Source of the DNA: Methylomarinum sp965277025 | Lineage (GTDB): Bacteria; Pseudomonadota; Gammaproteobacteria; Methylococcales; Methylomonadaceae | Direction: 5' to 3' | Assembly (NCBI GenBank): GCA_965277025.1 | Contig: OZ255706.1 | Coordinates: forward strand, 2,046,001 to 2,110,000 | DNA: 64,000 nucleotides | Part shown: piece after piece, positions 18,274 through 27,187 of the stretch | How positions within the stretch are numbered: position 1 is the first letter of the stretch | Layout of the letters: every line of letters starts with the position of its first letter | Translations under genes and position numbers: made by a program | Notes under the pieces: model-generated | Told to the model about the DNA's origin: nothing | What the model saw: only the letters and a program-made list of their open reading frames with translations | Databases searched by the model: none

Positions 18274-18726
18274 TCAGGCGGGGATCGTTTCCGGCGGCGT
18301 GTTGGAAAAATGATAGTGATCCTTCAGGCAATGATCCAGCCACTTGTCCAGAAAAACATTGAGACGCCATTTATATTCCATGATGGCAACCGATTCACTG
18401 GCGGATTTATACACATGAAAAACCGTGTGACGAGCATGGTCGCTCAACACTTCGGCGAGTTGGGCGTCAAAATAGACACGAATCACCACATCGGGAAGCA
18501 TAAAGGTTTCCAGCTCATCGCCAAAATAATGCGAGAGTTTGAAGGGCAGCGTGTAGGGGCTTCTTTCCAGGAGTTGCAGATGTAATCCCGGCCGGTTTTC
18601 GGATAACCCATAGAGGTCGGTCTGCAACTGTTTCAAACAGGGTATCAGCTGTAATAATTTCTGATAATTGGATTCACAAAGTTTTTCCAGACACCAGGAG
18701 GTATTGACATGTTGCACCAGACTCAT
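18274..18726 (-). CDS. DUF1249 protein (YqiB-like)
   Basis: A soluble 150-aa protein matching the YqiB/DUF1249 family of unknown function: CESNYQKLLQLIPCL near the N-terminus, YTLPFKLSHYFGDELETFMLPD in the middle and a C-terminal FLDKWLDHCLKD. In E. coli yqiB lies near cpdA and nudF. Here it is the last gene of a leftward row after sucAB, pilZ and queD, four bases from queD. No catalytic motif is evident. Confidence 0.75.
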   Translation of the reverse strand: MSLVQHVNTSWCLEKLCESNYQKLLQLIPCLKQLQTDLYGLSENRPGLHLQLLERSPYTLPFKLSHYFGDELETFMLPDVVIRVYFDAQLAEVLSDHARHTVFHVYKSASESVAIMEYKWRLNVFLDKWLDHCLKDHYHFSNTPPETIPA

Positions 18727-18729
18727 CAG

Positions 18730-19134
18730 CTATACTTCCCGGTAGCAGGCGCTGGCGCTGTCGGTTTCCCACAGAACCACCTGATCGATATTGAAGCCCT
18801 GTTGTTTTAAATGGCGATAGATCATTTTGCTTAATACTTCAGCGGTAGGGTGTTCGTCCAGCAACATAAAGCGTTCATCATTGGCTTTCAGGGCGGGAAC
18901 CAGCGGGTCATCTTTGTGCAGCAGAAAGTTATGGTCAAGTTGTTCGTCGATATAGCTTTTTACACTGGCTTTAATATCGGCAAAATCACAAACCATGCCT
19001 TGTTCATTCAAGCTTTCCTGGCGAATGGAGATAGCCGCTTTGACGCTATGACCATGAAGATTGCGACATTTTCCAGGGTGATTCATCAAGCGATGGCCAT
19101 AGCAAAAATAAACTTCTTTGGTAATGATGTACAT
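18730..19134 (-). CDS. queD: 6-pyruvoyl-tetrahydropterin synthase / 6-carboxytetrahydropterin synthase family
   Basis: A 134-aa pterin enzyme. Zinc ligands His14 (CYGHRL), His27 and His29 (LHGHS), catalytic Cys23 (GKCRNLHGH), the DHNFLL motif and the PTAEVL motif are all present. QueD converts 7,8-dihydroneopterin triphosphate to 6-carboxytetrahydropterin for queuosine; relatives make other pterins. Because methanotrophs also make tetrahydromethanopterin, another pterin role is possible but is not supported by position. It lies 8 bases after pilZ. Confidence 0.8.
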   Translation of the reverse strand: MYIITKEVYFCYGHRLMNHPGKCRNLHGHSVKAAISIRQESLNEQGMVCDFADIKASVKSYIDEQLDHNFLLHKDDPLVPALKANDERFMLLDEHPTAEVLSKMIYRHLKQQGFNIDQVVLWETDSASACYREV

Positions 19135-19142
19135 GAAAGCGT

Positions 19143-19439
19143 TTAGCCTTTTATATTTTTGATAATAGCGGCAATTTCATACTGGTTATCTTCTTTTGGG
19201 GTGCAACGCACCACTTCGATCAAAGCCGACATGGGGGGCGTCAATGATTTTTTGGGTTCCACACACACATCCATGGCCAATCCTGGCTCAAACGGGGAAT
19301 CGGCGATAAATGACAGGCCAGCGCCGCTTAACGAGGTGCAATGGCCACGTTTTTCTTCGTTTGAATCAATCAGTTTGTAAGTGATGTCGCAATCGACATT
19401 CATGCGAATATAATTACGTTTTTCATCATAACTCAACAT
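19143..19439 (-). CDS. PilZ-domain protein
   Basis: A single PilZ domain of 98 aa. The c-di-GMP-binding RxxxR motif appears as RNYIR near the N-terminus, and the [D/N]xSxxG motif as CTSLSGAG, in which the usual Asp/Asn is replaced, so c-di-GMP binding may be weakened. It starts after a strong GGAGGAAA site, 36 bp downstream of sucB. The position usually taken by lpdA after sucB is therefore occupied by this gene. Confidence 0.78.
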   Translation of the reverse strand: MLSYDEKRNYIRMNVDCDITYKLIDSNEEKRGHCTSLSGAGLSFIADSPFEPGLAMDVCVEPKKSLTPPMSALIEVVRCTPKEDNQYEIAAIIKNIKG

Positions 19440-19475
19440 GGTTATTTCCTCCGCTTGTGCTGTACCTAAAACAAA

Positions 19476-20684
19476 TCAAATATTCAACAGTAAATGCGCC
19501 GGCGCTTCCAGGCATTCTTTGATGGTGCCGAGAAACTGTACCGCCTCTTTGCCATCCACCAGACGATGATCGTATGACAGAGCCAGATACATGATCGGAC
19601 GAATGACAATTTCGCCATTCTCGACGACAGGGCGTTCTTTGATGGCATGCATACCTAAAATAGCACATTGAGGCGGATTTAAAATGGGTGTGGATAGCAT
19701 AGAGCCGAAAATTCCCCCATTGGTAATGGTGAATGTGCCGCCGGTCAGGTCTTCGACGCTGATACTGCCGTCTTTGGCTTTGCCGCCGAATTCCGCGATA
19801 CTTTTTTCGATACCGGCGAAATCCAGCTGATCGGCGTCACGAATAACCGGCACAATCAGGCCGCGTGGGGAGGAAACCGCGATACCAATATCATAATAAC
19901 CATAATAAATGATGTCATTGCCGTCAATGGAAGCATTGATGGCTGGGAAGCGTTTCAATGCTTCAATGGAGGCTTTGACAAAGAAAGACATAAAGCCCAG
20001 TTTTACTTGATGTTTTTGTTCAAAGCGTTCTTTGTATTGTTGGCGTAAATTGATGACCGCTTGCATGTTGACTTCATTGAAGGTGGTCAGCATGGCTGCA
20101 TTTTGCTGCGCCTGTAATAAGCGCTCGGCTATTTTGGCCCGTAAGCGGGTCATCGGTACGCGCTGTTCTGGGCGGATGGGTGACGACCTCGGGTATACCG
20201 GCGTTTCAATATCGGCGGTAGTGGCTTTGCTGATGACTTTTTCCGTTTTTTCTTGTTGTTTTTCCGCCTGTTTTTCAAGATAAGCCAGCACATCTGTTTT
20301 TAAAATCCGGCCATGTTTGCCTGAACCCAGAATTTTATGCGGATCCAGGTTGTTTTCCTGAATCAATCGTCTGACGGCTGGGCTCAATGGAATATCGTCA
20401 CCAGCCGATTCCGATGATGCCGGCGTTTTTTCGGGTACGGCGACTTCCTGCTCTTCCATGACAGCCAATAATTCACCGGCAGTGACGGTTTCGCCATCAG
20501 CTTTGACGATTTCTTTTAAAATACCGCTGGCTGGCACCGGCACATCCAGCACCACTTTGTCGGTTTCCAGTTCGACCAGGGTTTCATCTTTTGTCACCGC
20601 ATCGCCCGGTTGTTTATGCCAGGCAACCAAAGTGGCGTCTGAGACAGATTCAGGTAAATCGGGGACCAGAATTTCATGCTTCAT
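19476..20684 (-). CDS. sucB: 2-oxoglutarate dehydrogenase E2, dihydrolipoamide succinyltransferase
   Basis: Domains in order: a lipoyl domain (residues 1-75, lipoyl lysine in LETDKVVLDVP), an E1/E3-binding domain near 105-140 (SPAVRRLIQENNLDP) and the catalytic acyltransferase domain, with active-site histidine in SYDHRLVDGKEAV. The open frame reaches back to 20708, but the ATG at 20684 gives the standard N-terminus MKHEILVPDLPESV and has an AGGAAAC site. It overlaps the end of sucA by 11 bases. Length 402 aa, as usual. Confidence 0.95.
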   Translation of the reverse strand: MKHEILVPDLPESVSDATLVAWHKQPGDAVTKDETLVELETDKVVLDVPVPASGILKEIVKADGETVTAGELLAVMEEQEVAVPEKTPASSESAGDDIPLSPAVRRLIQENNLDPHKILGSGKHGRILKTDVLAYLEKQAEKQQEKTEKVISKATTADIETPVYPRSSPIRPEQRVPMTRLRAKIAERLLQAQQNAAMLTTFNEVNMQAVINLRQQYKERFEQKHQVKLGFMSFFVKASIEALKRFPAINASIDGNDIIYYGYYDIGIAVSSPRGLIVPVIRDADQLDFAGIEKSIAEFGGKAKDGSISVEDLTGGTFTITNGGIFGSMLSTPILNPPQCAILGMHAIKERPVVENGEIVIRPIMYLALSYDHRLVDGKEAVQFLGTIKECLEAPAHLLLNI

Positions 20685-23505
20685 CGTTGTTTCCTGTTGA
20701 GCTTCCATAAAGGGCTGATTGCACTACAGCGCGTTGTTCTTGAATATGGGTTTTAAAACTGCCAACCGCAGGCGCAGCGGAAGCTGGCCGGCCAGCGTAC
20801 TGAATATCGGCGTCAGCTTCAAGGTTATTATAAAAATGGTGTTTACTTTGATACCAGGCGCCCTGGTTTTTTGGTTCTTCTTGTGCCCAGATATATTGCT
20901 GGATATGAGTATATCGGCGAATAACATCTTTGAACGCTTGCGCCGGAAAAGGGTAGAGCTGTTCTATTCGTATAATGGCAACGTGTTCCAGCTTGTCACG
21001 ACGGCGCGCCTCCAGCAAATCATAATAGACTTTTCCTGAGCACATGATTAAGCGGGTGATATTTGATTTGTCCTGGTCATCGATTTCGTCTATTACGGGT
21101 TGAAATTGCCCCAGGCTTAAATCTTCCAGTGACGAGACTGCCAGTTTGTGTCGCAGCAGACTTTTAGGCGACATAACAATCAATGGCTTACGGTACTGGC
21201 GCAGTATTTGTCGGCGTAACAAATGGAAAATCTGTGCTGGCGTGGTCGGGTAGCAAACCTGAATGTTCTGATCGGCACAAAGCTGCAGATAGCGTTCCAG
21301 CCGGGCTGAGGAATGCTCCGGCCCTTGTCCTTCGCAGCCATGGGGTAAAAACATCACCAAACCACTCAGTCGGCCCCACTTGGTTTCGCCGGAGCTGATG
21401 AATTGGTCGATGACAACTTGAGCGCCATTGGCGAAGTCGCCAAACTGTGCTTCCCAGATGACCAGTTTATGTGGTTCGGTGGAACTGTAGCCGTACTCAA
21501 AACCTAAAACACCTTCTTCCGATAACAAAGAGTCGAAAATCTGCGGACGGGCCTGGTTTTCATCCAGATGTTTCAATGGAATGTAGGGTTCACCATTGAT
21601 TTGATTATAGATAATGGCATGGCGGTGAAAAAAGGTGCCTCGGCCGACATCCTGGCCAGTCAGGCGGACTTCATAGTTTTCCAGCAATAACGTCGCATAC
21701 GCCATGGTTTCGGCAAATCCCCAATCCAAAGGCATGGCGCCAGCCGCCATTTTGTTACGGTTCTCCATGATTTTGGCTACCCGGGGATGCAGTTCAGATC
21801 CGGTCGGCAGGCATTGCAGCCGGTCGTTACAAAAACGGATTCTTTCCAGGGCGACGCGGGTATCAGTTGGTTCTGTCCAGTCTTTATTGAGAAACACATC
21901 CCATTGTCTGGAATAGGAATAATGAGCACTATCTAAAACCGGACGGGAAACGACCTGTTCCTGTTCTAGTTTTTCCTCGTATTCGCGCACCATCTGTTGA
22001 GCTTCATCCTCGCTGATGACTTCTTCTTCGATCAGTTTTTCCGCATAGATTTGCCGGGTAGTAGGATGGTTGTGAATGATTTTATACATCACAGGTTGGG
22101 TGACGGCCGGTTCGTCGGCTTCGTTGTGGCCGCGGCGACGATAACAAATCAGGTCGATAACGACATCTTCATGAAAACGCAGCCGGTATTCCAGCGCCAG
22201 TTGGGTGACAAAAATCACGGCTTCCGGATCATCGCCATTGACATGAAAAACCGGCGCCTGAATCATATTGGCTACATCGGTGCAATAGAGTGTCGAGCGG
22301 GCATCGAAAGGGTTGCTGGTGGTGAAGCCAATCTGGTTGTTGATGACCACATGAACAGTGCCGCCGGTTGAAAATGCGCGGGTTTCGGACATATTCAATG
22401 TTTCCATCACCACGCCTTGACCGGCGAAGGAGGCATCACCATGCATTAAAATCGGGATCACGGTATCGATACTGCCTTTGCCGCGGCGATCTTGTCTCGC
22501 TTTGACCGAACCTTGTACCACAGTGTCTATGATTTCCAGGTGAGAGGGATTGAAGGCCAGTGTGACATGGGTTGCCCCGCCGGGTGTCTGGATGTTGGAA
22601 GAAAATCCCATGTGGTATTTGACATCACCGGTCAATGCGCCGGGAGAGGAGGGGTGGGTCCCTTCAAATTCACTAAACAAGGCGGCCGGACTTTTGCCCA
22701 GAATGTTGACCAGAACGTTCAGTCGTCCACGATGAGCCATACCTAACACGACTTCTTTGGCCTGTTTTTCCCCGGCGCGCTGAATCAATTCATCCAGAAT
22801 CGGGATCAGCGATTCACCGCCTTCCAGTGAAAAGCGTTTCTGGCCGACATATTTGGTGTGTAGATGTTTTTCTATGCCTTCCGCCGCAGTCAGTAGATGT
22901 AGCAGCCAGCGTTTTTGTTCGGGATCGCTCAGTCCAGGGCGGGTGCTTTCCAGCTTGGTTTGTATCCAGCGTTTGGCGTCGGTATCGACTATATGCATAT
23001 ATTCAGCGCCAATACTGCCGCAATAAATTTCTTTTAAGGTCGAGAGGATGTCGCGCAAAGACATTTTATCTTTACCGTAAAGATTGCCGGTATGGAACAA
23101 GGTATCCATATCCGGCTCGGCCAAGCCATAATAAGCAGGTTCCAGATCAGCCGGAACCTGAATATCTTTGCCAAGCGGATTGTTGTCGGCAATTTGATGG
23201 CCTTTAACCCGGTATTGATTGATTAGTCTGGCGACGGCGGATTGTTTTTTTACACTTTCCTCAGTAAAGCCTTGTAATTTAGCCAATCTGCCCGGTGAAC
23301 TGATTGCCAATTGTTCAAAACGTTGGACAATTGGGCTATGAGGGATATCGTGCTGATAGGGGTGTTGAATTTCGCTGAACTTTTTTTGCCAGCTTTCCGG
23401 GACGGAATCTGGGTTTTCCAAGTATTGTTCATAAAGGTCTTCGACAAAGCTGGCATTGTTGCCATATAGGGCCGAAGTATCGTAAAACATTTTGACAAGA
23501 CTCAT
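20674..23505 (-). CDS. sucA: 2-oxoglutarate dehydrogenase E1
   Basis: The thiamine diphosphate-dependent E1 subunit (943 aa) decarboxylates 2-oxoglutarate in the TCA cycle. Typical blocks are GMAHRGRLNVLVNILGK, HGDASFAGQGVVMETLNMS, RRGHNEADEP and FFHRHAI...FLPHGCEGQGPEHSSAR. It heads a leftward unit sucA-sucB-pilZ-queD-yqiB. Early work held that type I methanotrophs lack this activity; the gene pair here is complete, with no visible lesion. Confidence 0.96.
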   Translation of the reverse strand: MSLVKMFYDTSALYGNNASFVEDLYEQYLENPDSVPESWQKKFSEIQHPYQHDIPHSPIVQRFEQLAISSPGRLAKLQGFTEESVKKQSAVARLINQYRVKGHQIADNNPLGKDIQVPADLEPAYYGLAEPDMDTLFHTGNLYGKDKMSLRDILSTLKEIYCGSIGAEYMHIVDTDAKRWIQTKLESTRPGLSDPEQKRWLLHLLTAAEGIEKHLHTKYVGQKRFSLEGGESLIPILDELIQRAGEKQAKEVVLGMAHRGRLNVLVNILGKSPAALFSEFEGTHPSSPGALTGDVKYHMGFSSNIQTPGGATHVTLAFNPSHLEIIDTVVQGSVKARQDRRGKGSIDTVIPILMHGDASFAGQGVVMETLNMSETRAFSTGGTVHVVINNQIGFTTSNPFDARSTLYCTDVANMIQAPVFHVNGDDPEAVIFVTQLALEYRLRFHEDVVIDLICYRRRGHNEADEPAVTQPVMYKIIHNHPTTRQIYAEKLIEEEVISEDEAQQMVREYEEKLEQEQVVSRPVLDSAHYSYSRQWDVFLNKDWTEPTDTRVALERIRFCNDRLQCLPTGSELHPRVAKIMENRNKMAAGAMPLDWGFAETMAYATLLLENYEVRLTGQDVGRGTFFHRHAIIYNQINGEPYIPLKHLDENQARPQIFDSLLSEEGVLGFEYGYSSTEPHKLVIWEAQFGDFANGAQVVIDQFISSGETKWGRLSGLVMFLPHGCEGQGPEHSSARLERYLQLCADQNIQVCYPTTPAQIFHLLRRQILRQYRKPLIVMSPKSLLRHKLAVSSLEDLSLGQFQPVIDEIDDQDKSNITRLIMCSGKVYYDLLEARRRDKLEHVAIIRIEQLYPFPAQAFKDVIRRYTHIQQYIWAQEEPKNQGAWYQSKHHFYNNLEADADIQYAGRPASAAPAVGSFKTHIQEQRAVVQSALYGSSTGNNDEA

Positions 23506-23622
23506 GCAACACCAATTTTAAGCGAGTGATTCTCAGGAACGATGAGGTTATTTTATTCCCGTTCCTTAATGATAGGTTGAAAGCGATATATTACCAAGAC
23601 ATAGCCGCCAAGGTGGTAAAAT
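23506..23622. other. sucA upstream region
   Basis: No gene is seen. The stretch contains an imperfect palindrome, GGAACG (23537-23542) facing CGTTCC (23560-23565) and followed by TTAAT, which resembles the outer ends of the hairpin repeat that begins at 23623. The sucA promoter should lie here, but I cannot point to a convincing one. Confidence 0.4.
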
Positions 23623-23781
23623 TTAAGAGAATCACTGCTTGTTTCAGTGATTCCAGCGGTGCAGGGATGCGCCGCCAAAATAGATGGCGGTAAGCCATTG
23701 ATTTTGTGAGAAAAGCGGAAATCGCATTTCCTCTTTGCGGACGCTGACAAATCATGGATGATTTGTTCAGCGTTTCCTTAG
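23623..23781 (-). repeat. Multi-hairpin intergenic repeat, copy A (159 bp)
   Basis: Read on the minus strand, this is a series of hairpins: GCTGAACAAATC facing GATTTGTCAGC, then GGAAATGCGATTTCC, then ATGGC facing GCCAT around TTACC, then GAATCACTG facing CAGTGATTC. The same order of blocks is found at 46266-46413 and 61506-61665. The outer ends are related inverted repeats (TTAAGAGAATCACTG and CAGCGTTTCCTTAG). It sits between sucA and the DUF2914 gene, transcribed away from each other. Confidence 0.82.
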
Positions 23782-24459
23782 TAGAGCCTTTTTTTCGAAA
23801 CAGGTATTATTTCGATAAGTTGTTGGCTTCTCATCCCTCTCGTAATCAAAACATGAGACTATCATGGCTGAAAAAAAGTTAGTGATCAAAATCAATCAGG
23901 AAAGAATAAAACCCAAACCGGATGCAGTTGACATGATAACCGAATGGAATATTCCAAGGCTGGTGATGGCAGCTATTTTTATCCTGCTGGTTATTTTTTT
24001 ATTTGTTATTGTTTTTGCATGGGATTCAGGTCCAGATCAGGTGACAGGACAGGATATAACTCAATCAGGGAGCAGGCAATTGCCGGCTGTTATTGACAAG
24101 CCAGTTGATCAAAAACTTTTACCAGAAAGTAAAATAAAGAAAGAATCCAATTTTTTAATTTCTAAAACTAATAGTAGTGATACCAGTCTGGTTGATCCTG
24201 ATGAGGAAGAAGTTAATCAATTCAGGTCTGCGAATAATAAAGTAACGATTCATATTTTAGATAAAAGAATCAGTCGGGCTGTTATTTCTGCAGGATTGTC
24301 TGAAAAAGAGCCGGTCAATATTATTACCGGTCCGGTTATAGCAAATAAAAACAAAGCGGTTGGCGTCTACTTTTTCAGTGAAATCAACAAAATGAAAGGA
24401 AAGGTTTTGTATCATGAATGGTATCGGAATAATAAGTTGATATTTAAGCGCAGGATTAA

Positions 24460-25845
24460 CAGGCTGTTGAAAAACGCCCCTATGCCTCCGGCTCCAGCCC
24501 TTCATTTTGGGTTAAATTTACCTCTGGATGGCCTGATTAGCCAGGTTTTCCGGTATCAGCCGGTTTATATTGCCCTTTCGAGGCTTTATTTCCACCTTTT
24601 GGCGGATTTCAGGCACAACGGTGCCTACGCAGTTGAATAACGCCATTGTAACAGGGTCATCAGGCGGGTCAGATTATACGCTGCGAAGGTGAATACGGTT
24701 TGGGCAGTCACTTTTTTCACTCCGCAAAATCGGGTTTGACGTAATCCCCCAACAGTTTTGCTCCAGCCAAAGACTTCTTCGATCCGTTTACGGATTTTGA
24801 GACTGCTGGTATAGCCTGGGTGTCGGGTCGTCCGCTTGTCAATCGCCGAACCTTTCGCTTTTTGAGTTACATGCGGGGTCACCTTCATTGCGCGAAGCTC
24901 GGCAACGAAGTTTTGGGTATCATAGTTTTTGTCACTGCCCACTGTGGCACCCGCTTTTTTGACGCTGCGTTTGATCATTTTTGTCGCCGCCTCCCGCCCG
25001 GCCGTTCCTGTCGCCTGGGTCACTTCAACATCGATGACCAAACCATGGCGATTTTCCATGAGTGCATGGCCCGGAAAAGCGAGTTGGGCTTTATCGCCCT
25101 GACTTTTTTTATACATCCTTGCTTCCGGGTCCGTTGTCGATTCATGCGTGTCGTTACAGCGTTTCTCGCCTTTGAAGTTGACACTCGGATTGCGGGTGGA
25201 ATCCTCCGGCGGCCGGCTCGAACCGTCTTTGGCCTTGACGCTTTTCACAGAAGCCCAGGCCTTGATTAGCGTGCCATCAACCGAAAAGTGTTCGTCTGAG
25301 ACTAAATCCTGCCATTCGGCCAGGCACAGCACACGATCAAAAAACAAACGACTCACGCGCTCATTCAATAGACGGTCACGATTGGCGCTGAACGTTGAAT
25401 GATCCCAAACCTCATCATCCATTGATAAGCCGACAAACCAACGATACAGCAGATTGAAATCAATGTGTTCGATCTGTTGCCGCTCCGAACGAATGGAAAA
25501 CAGGATTTGCAACAAACTGGCACGGAGTAAACGCTCGGGAGGAATTGACGCCCGGCCCCGTCGGGAATACAGGTCATCGAACTCCTCATCCAAAGTAGTC
25601 AATAGAATATCGACCAAATATCGTAGTTTGCGTAAAGGATGATCACTCGGAATTCTAGATTCCAGCGTCCGATAACTGAATAATTCGTTTTGGGTATAAT
25701 CAATGCCGCGCATAACAAATAAAAAATCGGGGAATATCAAATGGATTGAATCATTTTACCATAAATAACAATTAGTTATGTAATCAAATGCCAATTATGG
25801 CAACGAAACAATGCGGCCTCCAGGTTGGACTAAATCAACAGCATG
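24460..25845 (-). mobile_element. IS5-family element, copy 2 (1386 bp, intact transposase)
   Basis: Left end CAGGCTGTTGA, right end TCAACAGCATG (one mismatch), flanked by TTAA at 24456-24459 and 25846-25849. It lies inside the DUF2914 gene. Of the copies seen here this is the only one with an unbroken transposase. Confidence 0.93.
24625..25740 (-). CDS. IS5-family transposase, full length
   Basis: A 371-aa DDE transposase, MIFPDFLFVMRGIDYTQNEL onward. Catalytic residues are visible as Asp in FSVDGTLIKAWAS, Asp in TVGSDKNYDT and Glu in IRKRIEEVFGWSKTVGG. The two other long copies (14302-15416 and 60203-61318) each carry a one-base frameshift after this point or just before it, so transposition of the family in this genome region would depend on this copy. 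Confidence 0.92.
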   Translation of the reverse strand: MIFPDFLFVMRGIDYTQNELFSYRTLESRIPSDHPLRKLRYLVDILLTTLDEEFDDLYSRRGRASIPPERLLRASLLQILFSIRSERQQIEHIDFNLLYRWFVGLSMDDEVWDHSTFSANRDRLLNERVSRLFFDRVLCLAEWQDLVSDEHFSVDGTLIKAWASVKSVKAKDGSSRPPEDSTRNPSVNFKGEKRCNDTHESTTDPEARMYKKSQGDKAQLAFPGHALMENRHGLVIDVEVTQATGTAGREAATKMIKRSVKKAGATVGSDKNYDTQNFVAELRAMKVTPHVTQKAKGSAIDKRTTRHPGYTSSLKIRKRIEEVFGWSKTVGGLRQTRFCGVKKVTAQTVFTFAAYNLTRLMTLLQWRYSTA

Positions 25846-26061
25846 TTAATGTGTTAGGTAATCACTGGCGAGCTTCGACCAGCAAATTGATTACTTATTC
25901 ACAAAAAGGGGAGTGGCGTGTACTGTTAGTGAATAAAAAAAGTCAGAAACTGGCAGAAGGGAAGTTTATTGTTGAATCTCTGTACATGACAAAAAATATT
26001 AAAAGCTAGCGTAGCTCGTTGAAATGTAATTAAATACCGCATTTTGTTTTAGCGAATATGA

Positions 26062-27186
26062 TAGAAGTTACGCATTGACAGGCAATGTTAAACTATGGGT
26101 TTAAAAAATCCCAAAGTCAATGCAAGGCAAACCTTGATAAGAGAAATAACACGCCCCTCAACAGCCTGCTGTACATTACCCATGTATATTGGTTTTTTAT
26201 TAAGTGAGCCGAAACAAGCTAGTTGTCGACGATTAGGAGAAGTCATGTCAATATCACATGATAGCGTAAATCGATTTCTAAATCGGGAGCATTACACTGG
26301 GCGAGATTTATACAATGAAGCCAGCGCAAGCCTGAATTTAAAGGGCGGAACCTTGAGTGTTGACGATAGTGTTCTTGATAAACCTTATAGCCAATATATG
26401 GCATATGTCAGTTATTTTTGGTCGGGAAAACATCATAGAGCAGTCAAGGGAATCAATCTTGTCACGTTGTACTACACAGACATTCAAGGAAAACACCAAC
26501 CACTGAATTTCCGGGTGGTCGATAAGGCGGAAGGAAAGACAAAAAATGACTATTTTCAAGACATGCTGACCGAAGTATTAGCTTGGGGACTAGAACCTGG
26601 TTTTGTAACAGGAGATAGCTGGTACAGTTGCGTGGATAATCTTAAATTGATAAGAAATCATCAGACAGGATTATTCTTTGCAGTGGAAGGTAATCGATTA
26701 GTCTCTGTTGAAAAAGGTTCATGGGTTCAAGTCAGGCAATTAGAAATCCCGGAAGACGGCTTAATGGTTTGGCTCAAAAATTTTGGGTATGTGAAATTAT
26801 TTCGGACGACCTTGAAAGAACAAGTTCGCCATTACATAAGTTCACTACCTGATGAAGAAAAAACCGCTGTTTTTGACAAGAAAGCATTTACCGAACAACA
26901 TGATAGGCATTGGCAGATTGAGCAATATCATCGGGCAATAAAGCAGGTGTGTAATATTGAGCGGTTCCAGGTTCGCAATAAAAGAGCAATAAATAATCAT
27001 ATTTTTTCTGCAATTTGTGGCTTTGTTCAATTACAAAAATTGAGCTTTGCAGACGTGATTAATAATTGCTATAGCGTACAGCGGAATTTATTCAACGATG
27101 TTATGGCTTCGTTTATCGACACCTTTATGCCAAATATGAATCATTTAAACCCAAAATTTCGATCTGTTGTCAATGCGTAACTTCTA
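26062..27186 (+). mobile_element. IS-B copy 2 (1125 bp, intact), nested in IS-D
   Basis: Perfect ends TAGAAGTTACGCATTGACA / complementary right end, flanked by TATGA at 26057-26061 and 27187-27191. The insertion is at the start codon of the IS-D transposase; the downstream duplicate recreates ATG-AAT-AAC, so the IS-D reading frame survives. Confidence 0.93.
26095..27180 (+). CDS. IS-B transposase, full length
   Basis: A 361-aa DDE-type transposase (MGLKNPKVNARQTLIREITR onward). Likely catalytic positions are the Asp pair in LSVDDSVLDKP, the Asp in FVTGDSWYSC and the Glu in WQIEQYHRAIKQ. The layout resembles IS701/IS4-like transposases, with 5-bp target duplication. The other copies are damaged: the one at 15542-17979 is split and frameshifted, and the one at 62083-63208 has an extra T. 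Confidence 0.85.
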   Translation: MGLKNPKVNARQTLIREITRPSTACCTLPMYIGFLLSEPKQASCRRLGEVMSISHDSVNRFLNREHYTGRDLYNEASASLNLKGGTLSVDDSVLDKPYSQYMAYVSYFWSGKHHRAVKGINLVTLYYTDIQGKHQPLNFRVVDKAEGKTKNDYFQDMLTEVLAWGLEPGFVTGDSWYSCVDNLKLIRNHQTGLFFAVEGNRLVSVEKGSWVQVRQLEIPEDGLMVWLKNFGYVKLFRTTLKEQVRHYISSLPDEEKTAVFDKKAFTEQHDRHWQIEQYHRAIKQVCNIERFQVRNKRAINNHIFSAICGFVQLQKLSFADVINNCYSVQRNLFNDVMASFIDTFMPNMNHLNPKFRSVVNA

Positions 27187-27187
27187 T

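Larger units (their letters stand above)
23864..25977 (+). pseudogene. DUF2914 membrane-anchored protein, broken by two insertion sequences
   Basis: Residues 1-31 are cytoplasmic, 32-53 form one transmembrane helix (LVMAAIFILLVIFLFVIVF), and the rest is a periplasmic DUF2914 domain. An IS5-family element sits at 24460-25845. Removing it and one TTAA rejoins the frame as FKRRI|NVLGNHWRASTSK and continues to GKFIVE. A second element (25978-28329) inserted at the last codons; removing it and one 9-bp duplicate gives GAA-TAG, the natural stop at 28338-28340. The rebuilt protein has 241 aa. Function unknown. As it stands the protein ends in IS sequence after about 199 native residues. Confidence 0.85.

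Noticed and set aside
23553..23750. 65-codon minus-strand frame upstream of sucA
   Set aside because: It lies across the multi-hairpin repeat and has no ribosome site or family resemblance.
25788..26009. 73-codon frame across the IS5 end and the DUF2914 remnant
   Set aside because: It starts in IS sequence and ends in another IS. The host part is already explained as the interrupted DUF2914 gene.
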